From contig NZ_LBIP01000019.1 of the NCBI RefSeq assembly GCF_001280435.1, forward strand, positions 124,001 to 188,000: a stretch of 64,000 nt of DNA, in the 5' to 3' direction. Both the position numbers and the translations under genes were made by a program. Source of the stretch: Mangrovimonas xylaniphaga (GTDB lineage: Bacteria; Bacteroidota; Bacteroidia; Flavobacteriales; Flavobacteriaceae). Numbering within the stretch: the stretch's first letter is position 1; each line of letters starts with the position of its first letter. Shown here piece after piece: positions 1-9,716 of this stretch. The notes under the pieces are model-generated. The model made no database searches. It was not told the DNA's origin and was given only the letters and a program-made list of their open reading frames with translations.

Positions 1-1
1 C

Positions 2-334
2 AATATTAGTACAACTAGTTTGTCCATGGATGGCACTTTGGATGTTTCGGTAGATGTTTCGAACGGTGGAGATTACGATGGAAAGGAAGTAGTGCAACTT
101 TACATCCGTGATTTGGTTGGGTCTGTAACAAGACCGGTTAAGGAATTGAAAGGCTTCCAAAAGATTGAATTGAAAAAAGGAGAAACCAAAACCGTAAACT
201 TTAAACTAACTGTAGAGGATTTGAAATTCTATAATTCGGAATTGGATTTTGTGGCCGAACCGGGAACTTTCCAAGTGTTTGTTGGAACGGATTCAACAAC
301 AGAGATGATGAAGGAATTTGAATTGACAAAATAA
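2..334 (+). CDS. Glycoside hydrolase family 3, C-terminal fragment (cut by window edge)
   Basis: This is the 3' end of a gene that begins before the window; the frame is open from base 2 to a TAA at 332-334. The visible 110 residues form the fibronectin type III-like domain that ends GH3 beta-glucosidases and beta-xylosidases, with the signatures EVVQLYIRD, GSVTRPVKELKGF and the PGTF segment near the end. The complete GH3 enzyme at 2289-4517 has almost the same C-terminus, so the two are paralogs in one operon. The next gene starts 31 nt downstream. Substrate and catalytic residues cannot be judged because the catalytic domain lies outside the window. Confidence 0.9.
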   Translation, partial: NISTTSLSMDGTLDVSVDVSNGGDYDGKEVVQLYIRDLVGSVTRPVKELKGFQKIELKKGETKTVNFKLTVEDLKFYNSELDFVAEPGTFQVFVGTDSTTEMMKEFELTK

Positions 335-365
335 AAGCTTAAAGAATAAACGATCATTTTGAAAT

Positions 366-2279
366 ATGAATAAAATTAAGTTTTTATTGGGGTTTGCAAT
401 AGTAGCCGTATCAATTCCATTTAAATTGTTGGCACAGTCAAACGGGAAAACCGAGTGGTTTGATCCTAATGTACCAGCAACAACTTATTGCAACCCAATA
501 AATATAGGATACAATTATACCACTGAAAATCATAATGGGATTCCACTGTCCCGTCGCTCAAGTGCCGATCCTGTAATTATTACTTATAAAGGAGATTATT
601 ATTTGTTTGCTACCAATCAGGCTGGATTTTTCTGGAGTAAAGATATGTCCGATTGGAATTTTGTTTATGGCAGTTTTCAAAGGAGTCCAGGAGATGATGA
701 CCAATGCGCACCTGCAGCCTGGGTGGTAAATGACACCTTGTTTTATGTGGGCTCCACTTGGAAGAGAGATCACCCAGTTTGGAAAACAGCCAATCCAAAA
801 TCAGGAAGATGGACGAGGCATGTCAATACAGCAATGCTCCCAACTTGGGACCCTGCCATTTTTCAGGATGACGATGGTAAAGTATATATGTATTACGGTT
901 CAAGTGGAAAATTGCCGCTTGTAGGAGTTGAGGTAGATTATAATACTTGGTTGCCAAAAGGTAATCAAGCCGATTATGAGACATTATACCAAGCAACCGA
1001 AGTGGAGGATATTCAAAAACCATATGGAGAAATAAAAGCCGTTGTTGGCTTGGATCCTGCCACACATGGTTGGGAACGTTTTGGGCCAAATAACGACATG
1101 GAGCCTGCACCTTGGGGCAATTTTATTGAAGGCGCTTGGATGACTAAACATAATGGCAAATATTATATACAATATGGAGCTCCAGGCACTGAATTTAAGG
1201 GTTATGCTAATGGGGTTCATGTAGGAGATCATCCATTAGGGCCATTTATGTACCAAAAACACAATCCCATGTCCTACAAGCCGGGAGGCTTTGTAGTAGG
1301 TGCTGGTCACGGCAATACATTTGCGGATAATTATGGTAATTATTGGAATACAGGAACCTGTAAAATTTCTGTAAAAGATCGTTTTGAACGAAGAATTGAC
1401 ATGTTTCCAGCTGGCTTCGATCAGGATGATATCATGTATTCTATCACCGCCTATGGTGATTTTCCAATTTATCTTCCAACAGAAAATAGAGACCATACAA
1501 AAGGAGCCTCGGCAGGATGGATGTTACTGTCTTACAAAAAAACGGTAACAGTTTCCTCTGTTGAGGAATGTGCAGATGTTGAAACAAATAGAATGGATCA
1601 TGGAGGTAAAAAAGTATATGAAAGAATCTGTTATGATGCTTCAAACTTAACCGATGAGAATATTCAAACGTATTGGTCTGCCACAACGGCTGATAAGGGA
1701 GAGTGGCTTCAAGTGGATCTAGGCAGAAAAATGGAAATAAATGCGTTGCAAATAAATTATGCCGATCATAAAGCAACCCAGCACAATAAAGCCATGGACA
1801 TATATTACCAATATGAAATTTTTATGTCTGGCGATGCTGAAAATTGGACCTTGGTGGTTGATAAATCTAAAAACGATAAAGACGTACCGCATGATTATGT
1901 AGAATTGACAAAATCAATACAAGCGCGTTATATCAAGATGGTGAATATCCATAACGCTTCAGGGTTATTTGCAGTTTCAGACTTTAGAGTTTTTGGAAAT
2001 GGATTGTCAGAAAAGCCAAAATCAGTTTCTGGTTTTAAGGTGAAAAGAAGTCAGAAAGATTCTCGAAATGCCATGATTTCTTGGGAAAAGCAAGCTAATG
2101 CCATGGGCTATAATATTTATTACGGCATAGCTCCTAATAAGCTATATAACAGCATCATGGTTTATGAAGATGATTTTTATGATTTCAGAGGTTTGGATAA
2201 AGATACAGAGTACTATTTCGCCATCGAATCTTTTAATGAAAGTGGCAAATCTGAACGCACTACAGTAATTAAAGTTTAA
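366..2279 (+). CDS. Exported GH43-like glycosidase with discoidin and fibronectin III domains
   Basis: The 637-residue protein starts with a signal peptide ending near LLAQ. The five-bladed GH43 propeller spans about residues 40-390, with the expected acids visible: D68 in SADPVI (base), D162 in TWDPAIF and E255 in IEGAWMTK (general acid). A discoidin/F5-8C-type carbohydrate-binding domain follows (about 420-545, with EWLQVDLGRKMEI), then a fibronectin III-like domain to the end. GH43 enzymes usually remove arabinose, xylose or galactose; the substrate here is unknown. A paralog with the same three domains lies at 9717-11567, but that one is a lipoprotein. The gap to the next gene is 9 nt, so the genes are co-transcribed. 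Confidence 0.88.
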   Translation: MNKIKFLLGFAIVAVSIPFKLLAQSNGKTEWFDPNVPATTYCNPINIGYNYTTENHNGIPLSRRSSADPVIITYKGDYYLFATNQAGFFWSKDMSDWNFVYGSFQRSPGDDDQCAPAAWVVNDTLFYVGSTWKRDHPVWKTANPKSGRWTRHVNTAMLPTWDPAIFQDDDGKVYMYYGSSGKLPLVGVEVDYNTWLPKGNQADYETLYQATEVEDIQKPYGEIKAVVGLDPATHGWERFGPNNDMEPAPWGNFIEGAWMTKHNGKYYIQYGAPGTEFKGYANGVHVGDHPLGPFMYQKHNPMSYKPGGFVVGAGHGNTFADNYGNYWNTGTCKISVKDRFERRIDMFPAGFDQDDIMYSITAYGDFPIYLPTENRDHTKGASAGWMLLSYKKTVTVSSVEECADVETNRMDHGGKKVYERICYDASNLTDENIQTYWSATTADKGEWLQVDLGRKMEINALQINYADHKATQHNKAMDIYYQYEIFMSGDAENWTLVVDKSKNDKDVPHDYVELTKSIQARYIKMVNIHNASGLFAVSDFRVFGNGLSEKPKSVSGFKVKRSQKDSRNAMISWEKQANAMGYNIYYGIAPNKLYNSIMVYEDDFYDFRGLDKDTEYYFAIESFNESGKSERTTVIKV

Positions 2280-2288
2280 TTAATCAAG

Positions 2289-4517
2289 ATGAAAAATTTA
2301 AAGCAGGCGCTCTTCTCTCTAGCAGTTTTTTTTTATGGGATAGGATCTTGGGGGCAAAATTATGAAGCTCAAGTAGATTCCTTAATGAAGCTTATGACGC
2401 TTCAGGAAAAGATAGGGCAAACGGTAATGTACGGTGGAAGTTGGGACCAAACAGGCCCTATTGTTGGGACCGATAATGGGAAGTTGATTCGGGAAGGTAA
2501 CATGGGCGGTATGCTAAATGCCTTTACGGTAAAGGGTACTCGTGATCTCCAAAAAGTTGCGGTGGAAGAATCCCGTTTGGGAATACCCTTATTGTTTGGT
2601 TATGATGTCATTCATGGGCATCGTACCATTTTTCCAATCAATTTAGGAATGGCGGCCAGCTGGGATTTAAACTTGATTGAAGAAAGCTGCCGTATTGCTG
2701 CTGAAGAAGCTTCGGCGGAAGGTTTGCATTGGACTTTTTCGCCTATGGTTGATGTGTCCAGAGAGCCTCGTTGGGGGCGCATTTCTGAAGGAGCAGGAGA
2801 AGATGTCTTTTTGGGAAGTGAAATAGCGAAAGCCTATGTCAAGGGATATCAAGGTGACGACTTATCTAAATCCAATACCATTTTGGCTTGTGCCAAGCAT
2901 TATGTGGCCTATGGCGCTGCCCAAGCAGGCCGTGATTACCATACGGTGAATATGGGAGAAGGGGAGTTGCGTAATGTGTTTCTACCTCCATTTAAGGCAA
3001 CTGTAGATGCGGGTGTTGAAACCTTCATGTCGGCATTCAACGAATTAAATGGGGTGCCAACTTCCGGGAATAAATTTACTTTAAGGGACATTCTTAGAGG
3101 AGAGTGGGACTTTAAAGGTTTTGTGGTTTCCGATTATACTTCCATCAACGAAATGGTTCCTCATGGATTTGCTAAAGATGACAAGGATGCGGCCAGAATT
3201 GGTATGAACGCAGGCGTAGATATGGACATGATGGGAGGTGTTTATAAGGATTATTTGAAGGATTTGGTGGAAGAAGGAAAGGTATCCGAAGCTTATATAG
3301 ATGATGCGTGCCGACGTATTTTGTTGGCCAAATTTAAACTGGGGCTTTTTGAGGATCCTTATCGATATATTGATGAGCAACGAGAGGAAACTACTAAGTA
3401 CAAACCAGAATTTTTAAACAAAGCTAGAGAAATTGCAGCGGCTTCATCGGTGTTGCTTCAGAATAAAAATAATGCCTTGCCACTTTCAACAAGCACAAAG
3501 AAGATTGCTTTTATTGGTCCGTTGGTAAAAGATGAATATGATATTCTTGGCAATTGGGCTGCTAAAGGTGATAGGCAGGGAAAAGCTGTAAGTGTGTTTG
3601 AAGGGATTTCGGAATATTTGAAACCGAATCAAATTTTATATGCCAAAGGCTGTGAGATTTTAAAAGCAGATACTTCTGGTTTTGAGGAGGCTATTTCGGT
3701 TTCCAAAAAGGCAGATGAAATTGTATTGGTGATGGGAGAAGGACACCACATGAGTGGGGAAGCCGCTTCAAGGACCAATTTGAAAATTCCTGGAATTCAG
3801 CCACAGCTCATTCGAAAAATCAGAGAAGCCAATCCCCATAAGAAAATCACTTTGGTGTTGATGAATGGAAGACCAATAAACCTCTCAGATGAAGTGGATT
3901 TTGTAGATGCCATTTTGGAAGTTTGGTTTCCCGGAACCATGGGAGGTGCTGGAACTGCCGATGTATTGTTTGGAAACTATAATCCTTCTGGGAAATTAAC
4001 GGTGACTTTTCCTAGAAATGTTGGCCAAGTACCTATTTACTACAACATGAAAAATACGGGAAGACCAATTCCCGAAAGCAACCCGGGCGAAGATTATAAA
4101 AGTAATTACATCGATGCTCCTAATTCGCCTTTGTTCGTTTTTGGACATGGTTTGAGCTATACAACGTTTACGTATTCCAATTTCAAATTGAGTTCCAATA
4201 AATTGACCAATTCAGGGGCGATTACAGCTTCGGTAACGATTACAAACACAGGAAACAAAGATGGACATGAGGTGGTACAGTTATATGTGCATGACAAGGT
4301 AGGAAGTGTGACTAGGCCTGTAAGGGAGCTTAAAGGGTTTCAAAAAATCTTCTTGAAAAAGGGAGAAAGCCAAACAGTTTCGTTCACGATTTCAGCGGAC
4401 GATTTAAAGTTCTACAACAGCGACATGGTTTATGGCGTGGAGCCTGGAACATTTGAAATAGCCATTGCCTCGAGCTCGGATTTTAAATTTGAAAACGAGT
4501 TTGAACTAATTGATTGA
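2289..4517 (+). CDS. Exported GH3 beta-glucosidase/beta-xylosidase
   Basis: This is a full-length GH3 enzyme (742 residues) of the BglX type. It has a signal peptide ending near GSWGQ, the N-terminal TIM barrel beginning at the LTLQEKIGQ-like segment (MTLQEKIGQTV), a KH-containing segment (LACAKHYVAYG) and the catalytic nucleophile D282 in FVVSDYTS. The alpha/beta sandwich domain (about 390-610, with GEGHHMSGEAASR) and a fibronectin III-like domain follow. GH3 enzymes release terminal beta-linked glucose or xylose from oligosaccharides in the periplasm or at the surface. It is the intact counterpart of the truncated gene at the window start. It overlaps or abuts the GH2 gene downstream. Confidence 0.92.
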   Translation: MKNLKQALFSLAVFFYGIGSWGQNYEAQVDSLMKLMTLQEKIGQTVMYGGSWDQTGPIVGTDNGKLIREGNMGGMLNAFTVKGTRDLQKVAVEESRLGIPLLFGYDVIHGHRTIFPINLGMAASWDLNLIEESCRIAAEEASAEGLHWTFSPMVDVSREPRWGRISEGAGEDVFLGSEIAKAYVKGYQGDDLSKSNTILACAKHYVAYGAAQAGRDYHTVNMGEGELRNVFLPPFKATVDAGVETFMSAFNELNGVPTSGNKFTLRDILRGEWDFKGFVVSDYTSINEMVPHGFAKDDKDAARIGMNAGVDMDMMGGVYKDYLKDLVEEGKVSEAYIDDACRRILLAKFKLGLFEDPYRYIDEQREETTKYKPEFLNKAREIAAASSVLLQNKNNALPLSTSTKKIAFIGPLVKDEYDILGNWAAKGDRQGKAVSVFEGISEYLKPNQILYAKGCEILKADTSGFEEAISVSKKADEIVLVMGEGHHMSGEAASRTNLKIPGIQPQLIRKIREANPHKKITLVLMNGRPINLSDEVDFVDAILEVWFPGTMGGAGTADVLFGNYNPSGKLTVTFPRNVGQVPIYYNMKNTGRPIPESNPGEDYKSNYIDAPNSPLFVFGHGLSYTTFTYSNFKLSSNKLTNSGAITASVTITNTGNKDGHEVVQLYVHDKVGSVTRPVRELKGFQKIFLKKGESQTVSFTISADDLKFYNSDMVYGVEPGTFEIAIASSSDFKFENEFELID

Positions 4518-4527
4518 AAGTAGATCC

Positions 4528-7137
4528 ATGCCCATCCCAATTAAAAATAAGATTGTTCTTTTTCTGGTTTTTCTCATAGGAATTAGTGTTGAAATTCTTG
4601 GGCAAACCAAAACGATAAATAGCGGTTGGCAATATTCTGAAGATAAGGTTGAGTGGCAATCGGTAAACATTCCGCACACCTGGAATTTGGAAGATGCCTT
4701 TGATGACCAGCCTGGCTACCGAAGAGGTTTGGGGTACTATAAAAAGCAAGTGTTTATTGCTTCCGAAGAAAAAGAAAAGATTCATTACTTAAAATTTAAT
4801 GCAGTCAACCAAGAGGCAACGGTATATGTGAATGGGGAAATTGTCGGCAACCACAAAGGAGGTTATACTGCCTTTAGTTTCAATATTACAACACTTATAA
4901 ATTTCGATGCTTACAACTTGATTGAAGTGGTGGTTGATAACTCCAATAATGAAAACATTCCCCCTTTGGATGCCGACTTTACGTTTTATGGTGGTATCTA
5001 CAGAGATGTGGAGCTGATTACATTACCCAAGCAACATTTTAGTGTCACGGATTTTGCTTCGGATGGATTTTATGTGAATTATTGTGATGTTTCAAAGGAA
5101 AAGGGAGGGATTGAAGTAACCGCTATTTTGGAAAACTTGGCTACTGCCAAAGCTCAGGTTCAACTGAAATTGGAGCTTTTGGACTCAGAAGGCGCTAATG
5201 TGAAGTCGAGAATTGAATCTTTAAAGTTACATTCGGGGACTTCCAATGAATTCAAAATAAAACTGCCCGAAATCTATAATCCCAAATTATGGTCTCCAGA
5301 AAATCCTTATTTGTACAGTTTGAAATTAACGTTATTGGACGAACAAGAAAATGTCTTGGATTATAAGTGGACCAATGTTGGCTTTCGTTGGGTTTCGGTA
5401 GATTATGAAAAAGGATTCTTTTTAAACGGCAAGCCCATCAAACTTATAGGAGTTAATCGCCATCAGGATTATAAAGGCTATGGCAATGCGGTTCCTTTAG
5501 AACTTCAGAAAAAGGATATCGAACTCATTAAAAATATGGGGGCAAATGTCATTCGGTTTGCCCATTATCCTCATAGTCGAGAATTATATGATATGTGTGA
5601 CAAACTGGGGATTTTGGTCTGGACGGAAATTCCAATAGTCAATAAAGTCACCGATTCCAAAGCTTTTTTTGAAACGTCTATTACCATGCAAAAGGAGCAT
5701 ATCAAACAGTATTACAATTTCCCTTCGGTAGTGATGTTTGGTTATATGAATGAGATCTTTTTGAGATTGGCTTTTGACGGAAAATCTTCCGAAGAAGAAA
5801 AGAACCATTTAAAAAAAGTGACGTTGGATCTGGCTCAGCAATTGGAAAACTTAACGAGAGATATGGCTCCCAATCACCTTACGGTTATGGCCTGTCATTT
5901 GAATGAAGTATATAATGAAACCGGTATCGCCGACTTGCCAATGATTCTGGGTTGGAATCTGTATTTTGGATGGTACGATGCCGAAATTGAAGGTTTAGGT
6001 ACTTTTTTGGATGACCAACAAAATAGGTTTCAAAAGCGCTCCATGTTATTGTCTGAATACGGTCCAGGAGCTGATGTTCGGATTTACACACAGACCCCAA
6101 AAAAGTTTGATTTTTCAACAGATTATCAGTTGAAATTGCATCAATCCTATGTGCGGCAAATAAAGGAACGACCTTTTATGACTGGGATGACGGCATGGAA
6201 TTTTGCCGATTTCGGTTCTGAGTTTCGAGGTGATGCCATTCCACATGTCAACCAAAAAGGATTGGTACAGTATGACAGAACACCAAAGGATATTTATTAT
6301 TGGTATAAATCTGTGCTAGACGATGCCGAACCGTTTCTACATATTGCGGCAACCAATTTATCAGGTTTGACCTTAATTGGAGAAAATACCTATCCAGTAA
6401 AAATATATGGCAATCAATCAAATGCAACAGTATATCTCAATGACAAAAAACTTAAGGATATTGTCTTTATGGATGGTGTCGCTGAGTTGGAAATGCCTTT
6501 TGTAAATGGAACGAATTGCATAATGGTTGTTTCAGGAAATAGAGAAGAAGTGGAATGTATTGAAGTGGTGAAAGCAAGCTCGTTGAATTTTGAAGGTTTC
6601 GATCGTTTTGGAATCAATATGGGAGCCCATTTTTTCTTTACAGACGAAGCACAACAAATCACTTTTGTTCCTGATCAGGAATATGTAAATGGTGAATATG
6701 GTTATGTAGACGGCAAGGCCTATGGGATGACCAAAGACAAAAATCAAGGTATGCCGCATAACATCCGAAACACAACTTCCGAACCTTTGTTTCAAACTAT
6801 GTTGGAGGGTTGTTCTTCTTATAAAGTGGATCTTCCAAATGGCAATTACAGGGTGAAATTATTCTTTGTGGAGCCCCAAATTAAACTTTCGGAAAACATT
6901 TATAATTTATCGCAATCAAGGGAGGAAACCCAAAAACAACAACGCGTTTTTGATGTGTACTTAAATGATCAATTGATAGAAAAGGGATTCAATATGGCTC
7001 AAGCCTATCCTGAAAAATATGGTATTACAATGACCTCGACTTTGGAAATCAACAATAATCAAGGTTTGACAGTTTCCTTGAAACCTGAGGAAGGGACGCC
7101 TGTTATTAGTGGTTTGTTAATCGAAAAATTAAACTAA
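4528..7137 (+). CDS. Exported GH2 beta-galactosidase-like enzyme with malectin-like C-terminus
   Basis: The 869-residue protein has the GH2 order: signal peptide (cleavage near EILGQ), sugar-binding jelly roll (about 25-190), immunoglobulin-like domain, TIM barrel (about 290-600) with acid/base E409 in GYMNEIF and nucleophile E510 in LLSEYGPG, and extra beta domains including a malectin-like C-terminal domain (about 690-869). An upstream in-frame TTG at 4510 would overlap the GH3 stop, but ATG 4528 puts the signal peptide at the N-terminus, so I chose it. GH2 enzymes cleave beta-galactosides, glucuronides or mannosides; the exact sugar is not clear. The next gene starts at the base after this stop. 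Confidence 0.9.
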   Translation: MPIPIKNKIVLFLVFLIGISVEILGQTKTINSGWQYSEDKVEWQSVNIPHTWNLEDAFDDQPGYRRGLGYYKKQVFIASEEKEKIHYLKFNAVNQEATVYVNGEIVGNHKGGYTAFSFNITTLINFDAYNLIEVVVDNSNNENIPPLDADFTFYGGIYRDVELITLPKQHFSVTDFASDGFYVNYCDVSKEKGGIEVTAILENLATAKAQVQLKLELLDSEGANVKSRIESLKLHSGTSNEFKIKLPEIYNPKLWSPENPYLYSLKLTLLDEQENVLDYKWTNVGFRWVSVDYEKGFFLNGKPIKLIGVNRHQDYKGYGNAVPLELQKKDIELIKNMGANVIRFAHYPHSRELYDMCDKLGILVWTEIPIVNKVTDSKAFFETSITMQKEHIKQYYNFPSVVMFGYMNEIFLRLAFDGKSSEEEKNHLKKVTLDLAQQLENLTRDMAPNHLTVMACHLNEVYNETGIADLPMILGWNLYFGWYDAEIEGLGTFLDDQQNRFQKRSMLLSEYGPGADVRIYTQTPKKFDFSTDYQLKLHQSYVRQIKERPFMTGMTAWNFADFGSEFRGDAIPHVNQKGLVQYDRTPKDIYYWYKSVLDDAEPFLHIAATNLSGLTLIGENTYPVKIYGNQSNATVYLNDKKLKDIVFMDGVAELEMPFVNGTNCIMVVSGNREEVECIEVVKASSLNFEGFDRFGINMGAHFFFTDEAQQITFVPDQEYVNGEYGYVDGKAYGMTKDKNQGMPHNIRNTTSEPLFQTMLEGCSSYKVDLPNGNYRVKLFFVEPQIKLSENIYNLSQSREETQKQQRVFDVYLNDQLIEKGFNMAQAYPEKYGITMTSTLEINNNQGLTVSLKPEEGTPVISGLLIEKLN

Positions 7138-8025
7138 ATGAAGCATTTAATCACATTCTGTTTTTTATTGCTCGCTTTTCCGTTTTTGGCTCAAGTAAAA
7201 ACCACTTATACCTATGCCATAAAAGGAAGCGACACCTTAAAAATGGATGTTTATACACCAAAAAATATCAAATTGGGAAATAAACTTCCAACCTTGTTAT
7301 GGATGCATGGGGGAGGTTTTGCAGGTGGCGCGCGTGATTTTAAGGACGATGCTCAGCTTTGTGAATACGCGGCTCAAAACGGCTACATAGGAATTTCCAT
7401 TTCCTATAGATTGTTAAGAAAAGATACCAAAACAGGGTTTGGCTGCGATTGTGCCAAAGAGGAGAAAATGAACGTATTCAAACAGGCGGCTATCGATTAT
7501 CTCGATGCGGCTAAATATGTGGTGGGGCATGCTGAGAAATTGCATGTGAATACCAATTATATTATTTCGGGGGGCAGTAGTGCGGGCGCGGAAGCCACAT
7601 TAAATGCGGTGTTTATGCGAGAGTATTTTGCAGACGAATTGGAAAATTATAAAGAAGTAACATTTGCAGGGATGTTTTCCTGCGCGGGCGCTGTGGTGAA
7701 TGCTGAGTACATCACAAAATCAAATGCAGTTCCTAGTGTGTTTTATCATGGAACCGATGACGATTTGGTTCCTTTTTCATCTGCGCCACATCATTACTGC
7801 ACTCCTGAAAAACCAGGCTATCTGTTATTGGATGGGTCTGAAGTGATTGTGAAAAAGTTAGAAACTTTAGAAACGCCTTTTTATTTCAATATAGTCAAAG
7901 GAGGAAGGCATGAAATATCTGCCATTCCATTTGAGGATCTGGATAAGGTCTTTGCCTTTTTTGAAAGTACAGTTTTGAATAACGAAGTCATTCAAACAAC
8001 AATTATTAAAACCAAAACACCATGA
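7138..8025 (+). CDS. Exported alpha/beta hydrolase, probable carbohydrate esterase
   Basis: This 295-residue protein has a signal peptide ending near PFLAQ. It carries the oxyanion-hole motif HGGGF, the nucleophile elbow GGSSAG with S148, a candidate acid in HGTDDDLVPF and a candidate His in KGGRHEIS, so the triad is complete. Related esterases remove acetyl, feruloyl or other acyl groups from polysaccharides or act on sugar esters. Its place between a GH2 and a sulfatase fits deacylation of a decorated glycan so the hydrolases can proceed. It overlaps the sulfatase start by 4 nt (ATGA), which indicates translational coupling. The acyl group is not predictable from what is visible. Confidence 0.82.
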   Translation: MKHLITFCFLLLAFPFLAQVKTTYTYAIKGSDTLKMDVYTPKNIKLGNKLPTLLWMHGGGFAGGARDFKDDAQLCEYAAQNGYIGISISYRLLRKDTKTGFGCDCAKEEKMNVFKQAAIDYLDAAKYVVGHAEKLHVNTNYIISGGSSAGAEATLNAVFMREYFADELENYKEVTFAGMFSCAGAVVNAEYITKSNAVPSVFYHGTDDDLVPFSSAPHHYCTPEKPGYLLLDGSEVIVKKLETLETPFYFNIVKGGRHEISAIPFEDLDKVFAFFESTVLNNEVIQTTIIKTKTP

Positions 8026-9713
8026 GATTTTTAATATATATAGCATGTGTTCTTTTTATTTTACAATCTTGTAAGGAAAAGGAAGAGCAAAATAAATTGG
8101 TCCAAGAAGATCAAAGGCCTAATATTGTGTACATAATGGCTGATGATCATGCGGAGCAAGCCATAAGTGCTTATGGGCATCCCATAAGCCAATTGGCGCC
8201 AACGCCAAATATTGATCGCATTGCCGAAGAGGGAGTGTTGTTTAAAAATAACTTTTGTACCAATTCCATTTGTGGACCAAGTAGGGCAGTGGTATTGACA
8301 GGGAAATTCAGTCATGTCAATGGTTTTAGAATGAACGGGGAGCAGTTTGATGGTGGCCAACAAACATTTCCTAAGCTATTGCAAAGGGCTGGTTATAATA
8401 CAGCAGTTATTGGAAAGTGGCATTTGCATGGCAATCCGGAGGGGTTTGACTATTGGAATATTTTAACCGATCAAGGCAATTACTACAACCCTGATTTTAT
8501 TTCGGTGAATAAGGAGACTAAAAAGGTAGATACTACTCGTATTGAAGGTTATGCCACAGATATTATCACCGAAGAAGGTTTGGCTTATTTAAACAGAATG
8601 AAATCCGGCAATCAACCGTTTATGCTCATGTTGCAACATAAGGCACCCCACCGAAACTGGATGCCTGCCCTGCGACATGCCAATAAGTTTGATTCTGTTA
8701 AGTTTCCATTGCCCGACACCTATTTTACAGCTCATGAAGGCTCCTTGGGCTCCAAGCAGCAATTGCAAACCATTTATAAGGATATGTATGAAGGTCATGA
8801 TCTAAAAATGACCAAGGAAAAGGGAAGTCCAGAATTGGCATGGAACCCTTGGACGACGGATTTTGATAGGATGACAGCAGAGCAACGTGCTGCATGGGAT
8901 AAGGCTTATCAAGCAAAAAATGATGCTTTTCACGATGCCAATTTATCGGGAAGAGACTTAGCTGAATGGAAGGGACAACGCTACCTTCAGGAGTATTTGG
9001 CAACCATAGCATCGGTAGATGAAGGTGTGGGTCGTGTGTTGGATTATTTAAAGGAAACGGGATTGGATAAAAATACCATTGTGATTTATACTACAGATCA
9101 AGGGTTTTATCTAGGTGAAAAGGGCTGGTTTGATAAGCGTTACATGTATGAGGAATCCCTAGCAATGCCCCTATTGGTAAAATATCCAGACCATATTAAG
9201 GAAGGGAGTGAAATAACTGCCTTGACTCAAAACTTGGATTTTGCCGAGACATTTTTGGATTATGCAGGTGTAGACATTCCTAAAGATATGCAAGGCAAAT
9301 CACTTCGCCCATTATTGGAAAATACCATGGATGATGCCGATTTTAGAGATGCCGTTTATTATCATTACTACGATTATCCAGCATTTCATATGGTGAAAAA
9401 GCATTACGGCATCCGAACCAATCGGTATAAGTTGATGCATTTTTATGATGATATCGATACATGGGAATTATATGATTTGGAAGAGGATCCTAAGGAAATT
9501 CACAATCAAATTGAGAACCCTGAATACGACGACATTGAAGCCCAATTAAGAAAGCGCCTAGCGGAATTGGAAGCACAATATCAAGTAACGGAAAAGGAGT
9601 TGGAGCAAGCGCCAAAAGAGAAGGTGGAGCGTGCCTATAAACAATTCGAGCGTTTAAGAGGTAACAAGGGAACTTCCTATGACCCTATAACAGATAAAGA
9701 CACAAAACTATAA
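8022..9713 (+). CDS. S1-family formylglycine sulfatase lipoprotein
   Basis: The 563-residue protein begins with a lipoprotein signal (ILQSC, lipidated C17), so it is probably membrane anchored. It has the type I sulfatase signature CGPSR at residues 84-88, where C84 would become formylglycine, the N-terminal metal site IVYIMADDHAEQ, the GKWHLHG segment and the C-terminal segment with TTDQGFYLGEKGWFDKRYMYEE. These features fit S1 exo-sulfatases of the GlcNAc-6-sulfatase/DUF4976-containing branch, but the substrate is not certain. Activation needs a formylglycine-generating or anSME-type enzyme, and none is visible in the window. It shows that the target polysaccharide is probably sulfated, as in marine algae. 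Confidence 0.92.
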   Translation: MRFLIYIACVLFILQSCKEKEEQNKLVQEDQRPNIVYIMADDHAEQAISAYGHPISQLAPTPNIDRIAEEGVLFKNNFCTNSICGPSRAVVLTGKFSHVNGFRMNGEQFDGGQQTFPKLLQRAGYNTAVIGKWHLHGNPEGFDYWNILTDQGNYYNPDFISVNKETKKVDTTRIEGYATDIITEEGLAYLNRMKSGNQPFMLMLQHKAPHRNWMPALRHANKFDSVKFPLPDTYFTAHEGSLGSKQQLQTIYKDMYEGHDLKMTKEKGSPELAWNPWTTDFDRMTAEQRAAWDKAYQAKNDAFHDANLSGRDLAEWKGQRYLQEYLATIASVDEGVGRVLDYLKETGLDKNTIVIYTTDQGFYLGEKGWFDKRYMYEESLAMPLLVKYPDHIKEGSEITALTQNLDFAETFLDYAGVDIPKDMQGKSLRPLLENTMDDADFRDAVYYHYYDYPAFHMVKKHYGIRTNRYKLMHFYDDIDTWELYDLEEDPKEIHNQIENPEYDDIEAQLRKRLAELEAQYQVTEKELEQAPKEKVERAYKQFERLRGNKGTSYDPITDKDTKL

Positions 9714-9716
9714 GTT

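Noticed and set aside
4510-4527. TTG start for the GH2 gene
   Set aside because: It overlaps the GH3 stop and adds six residues before the signal peptide; ATG 4528 is better.
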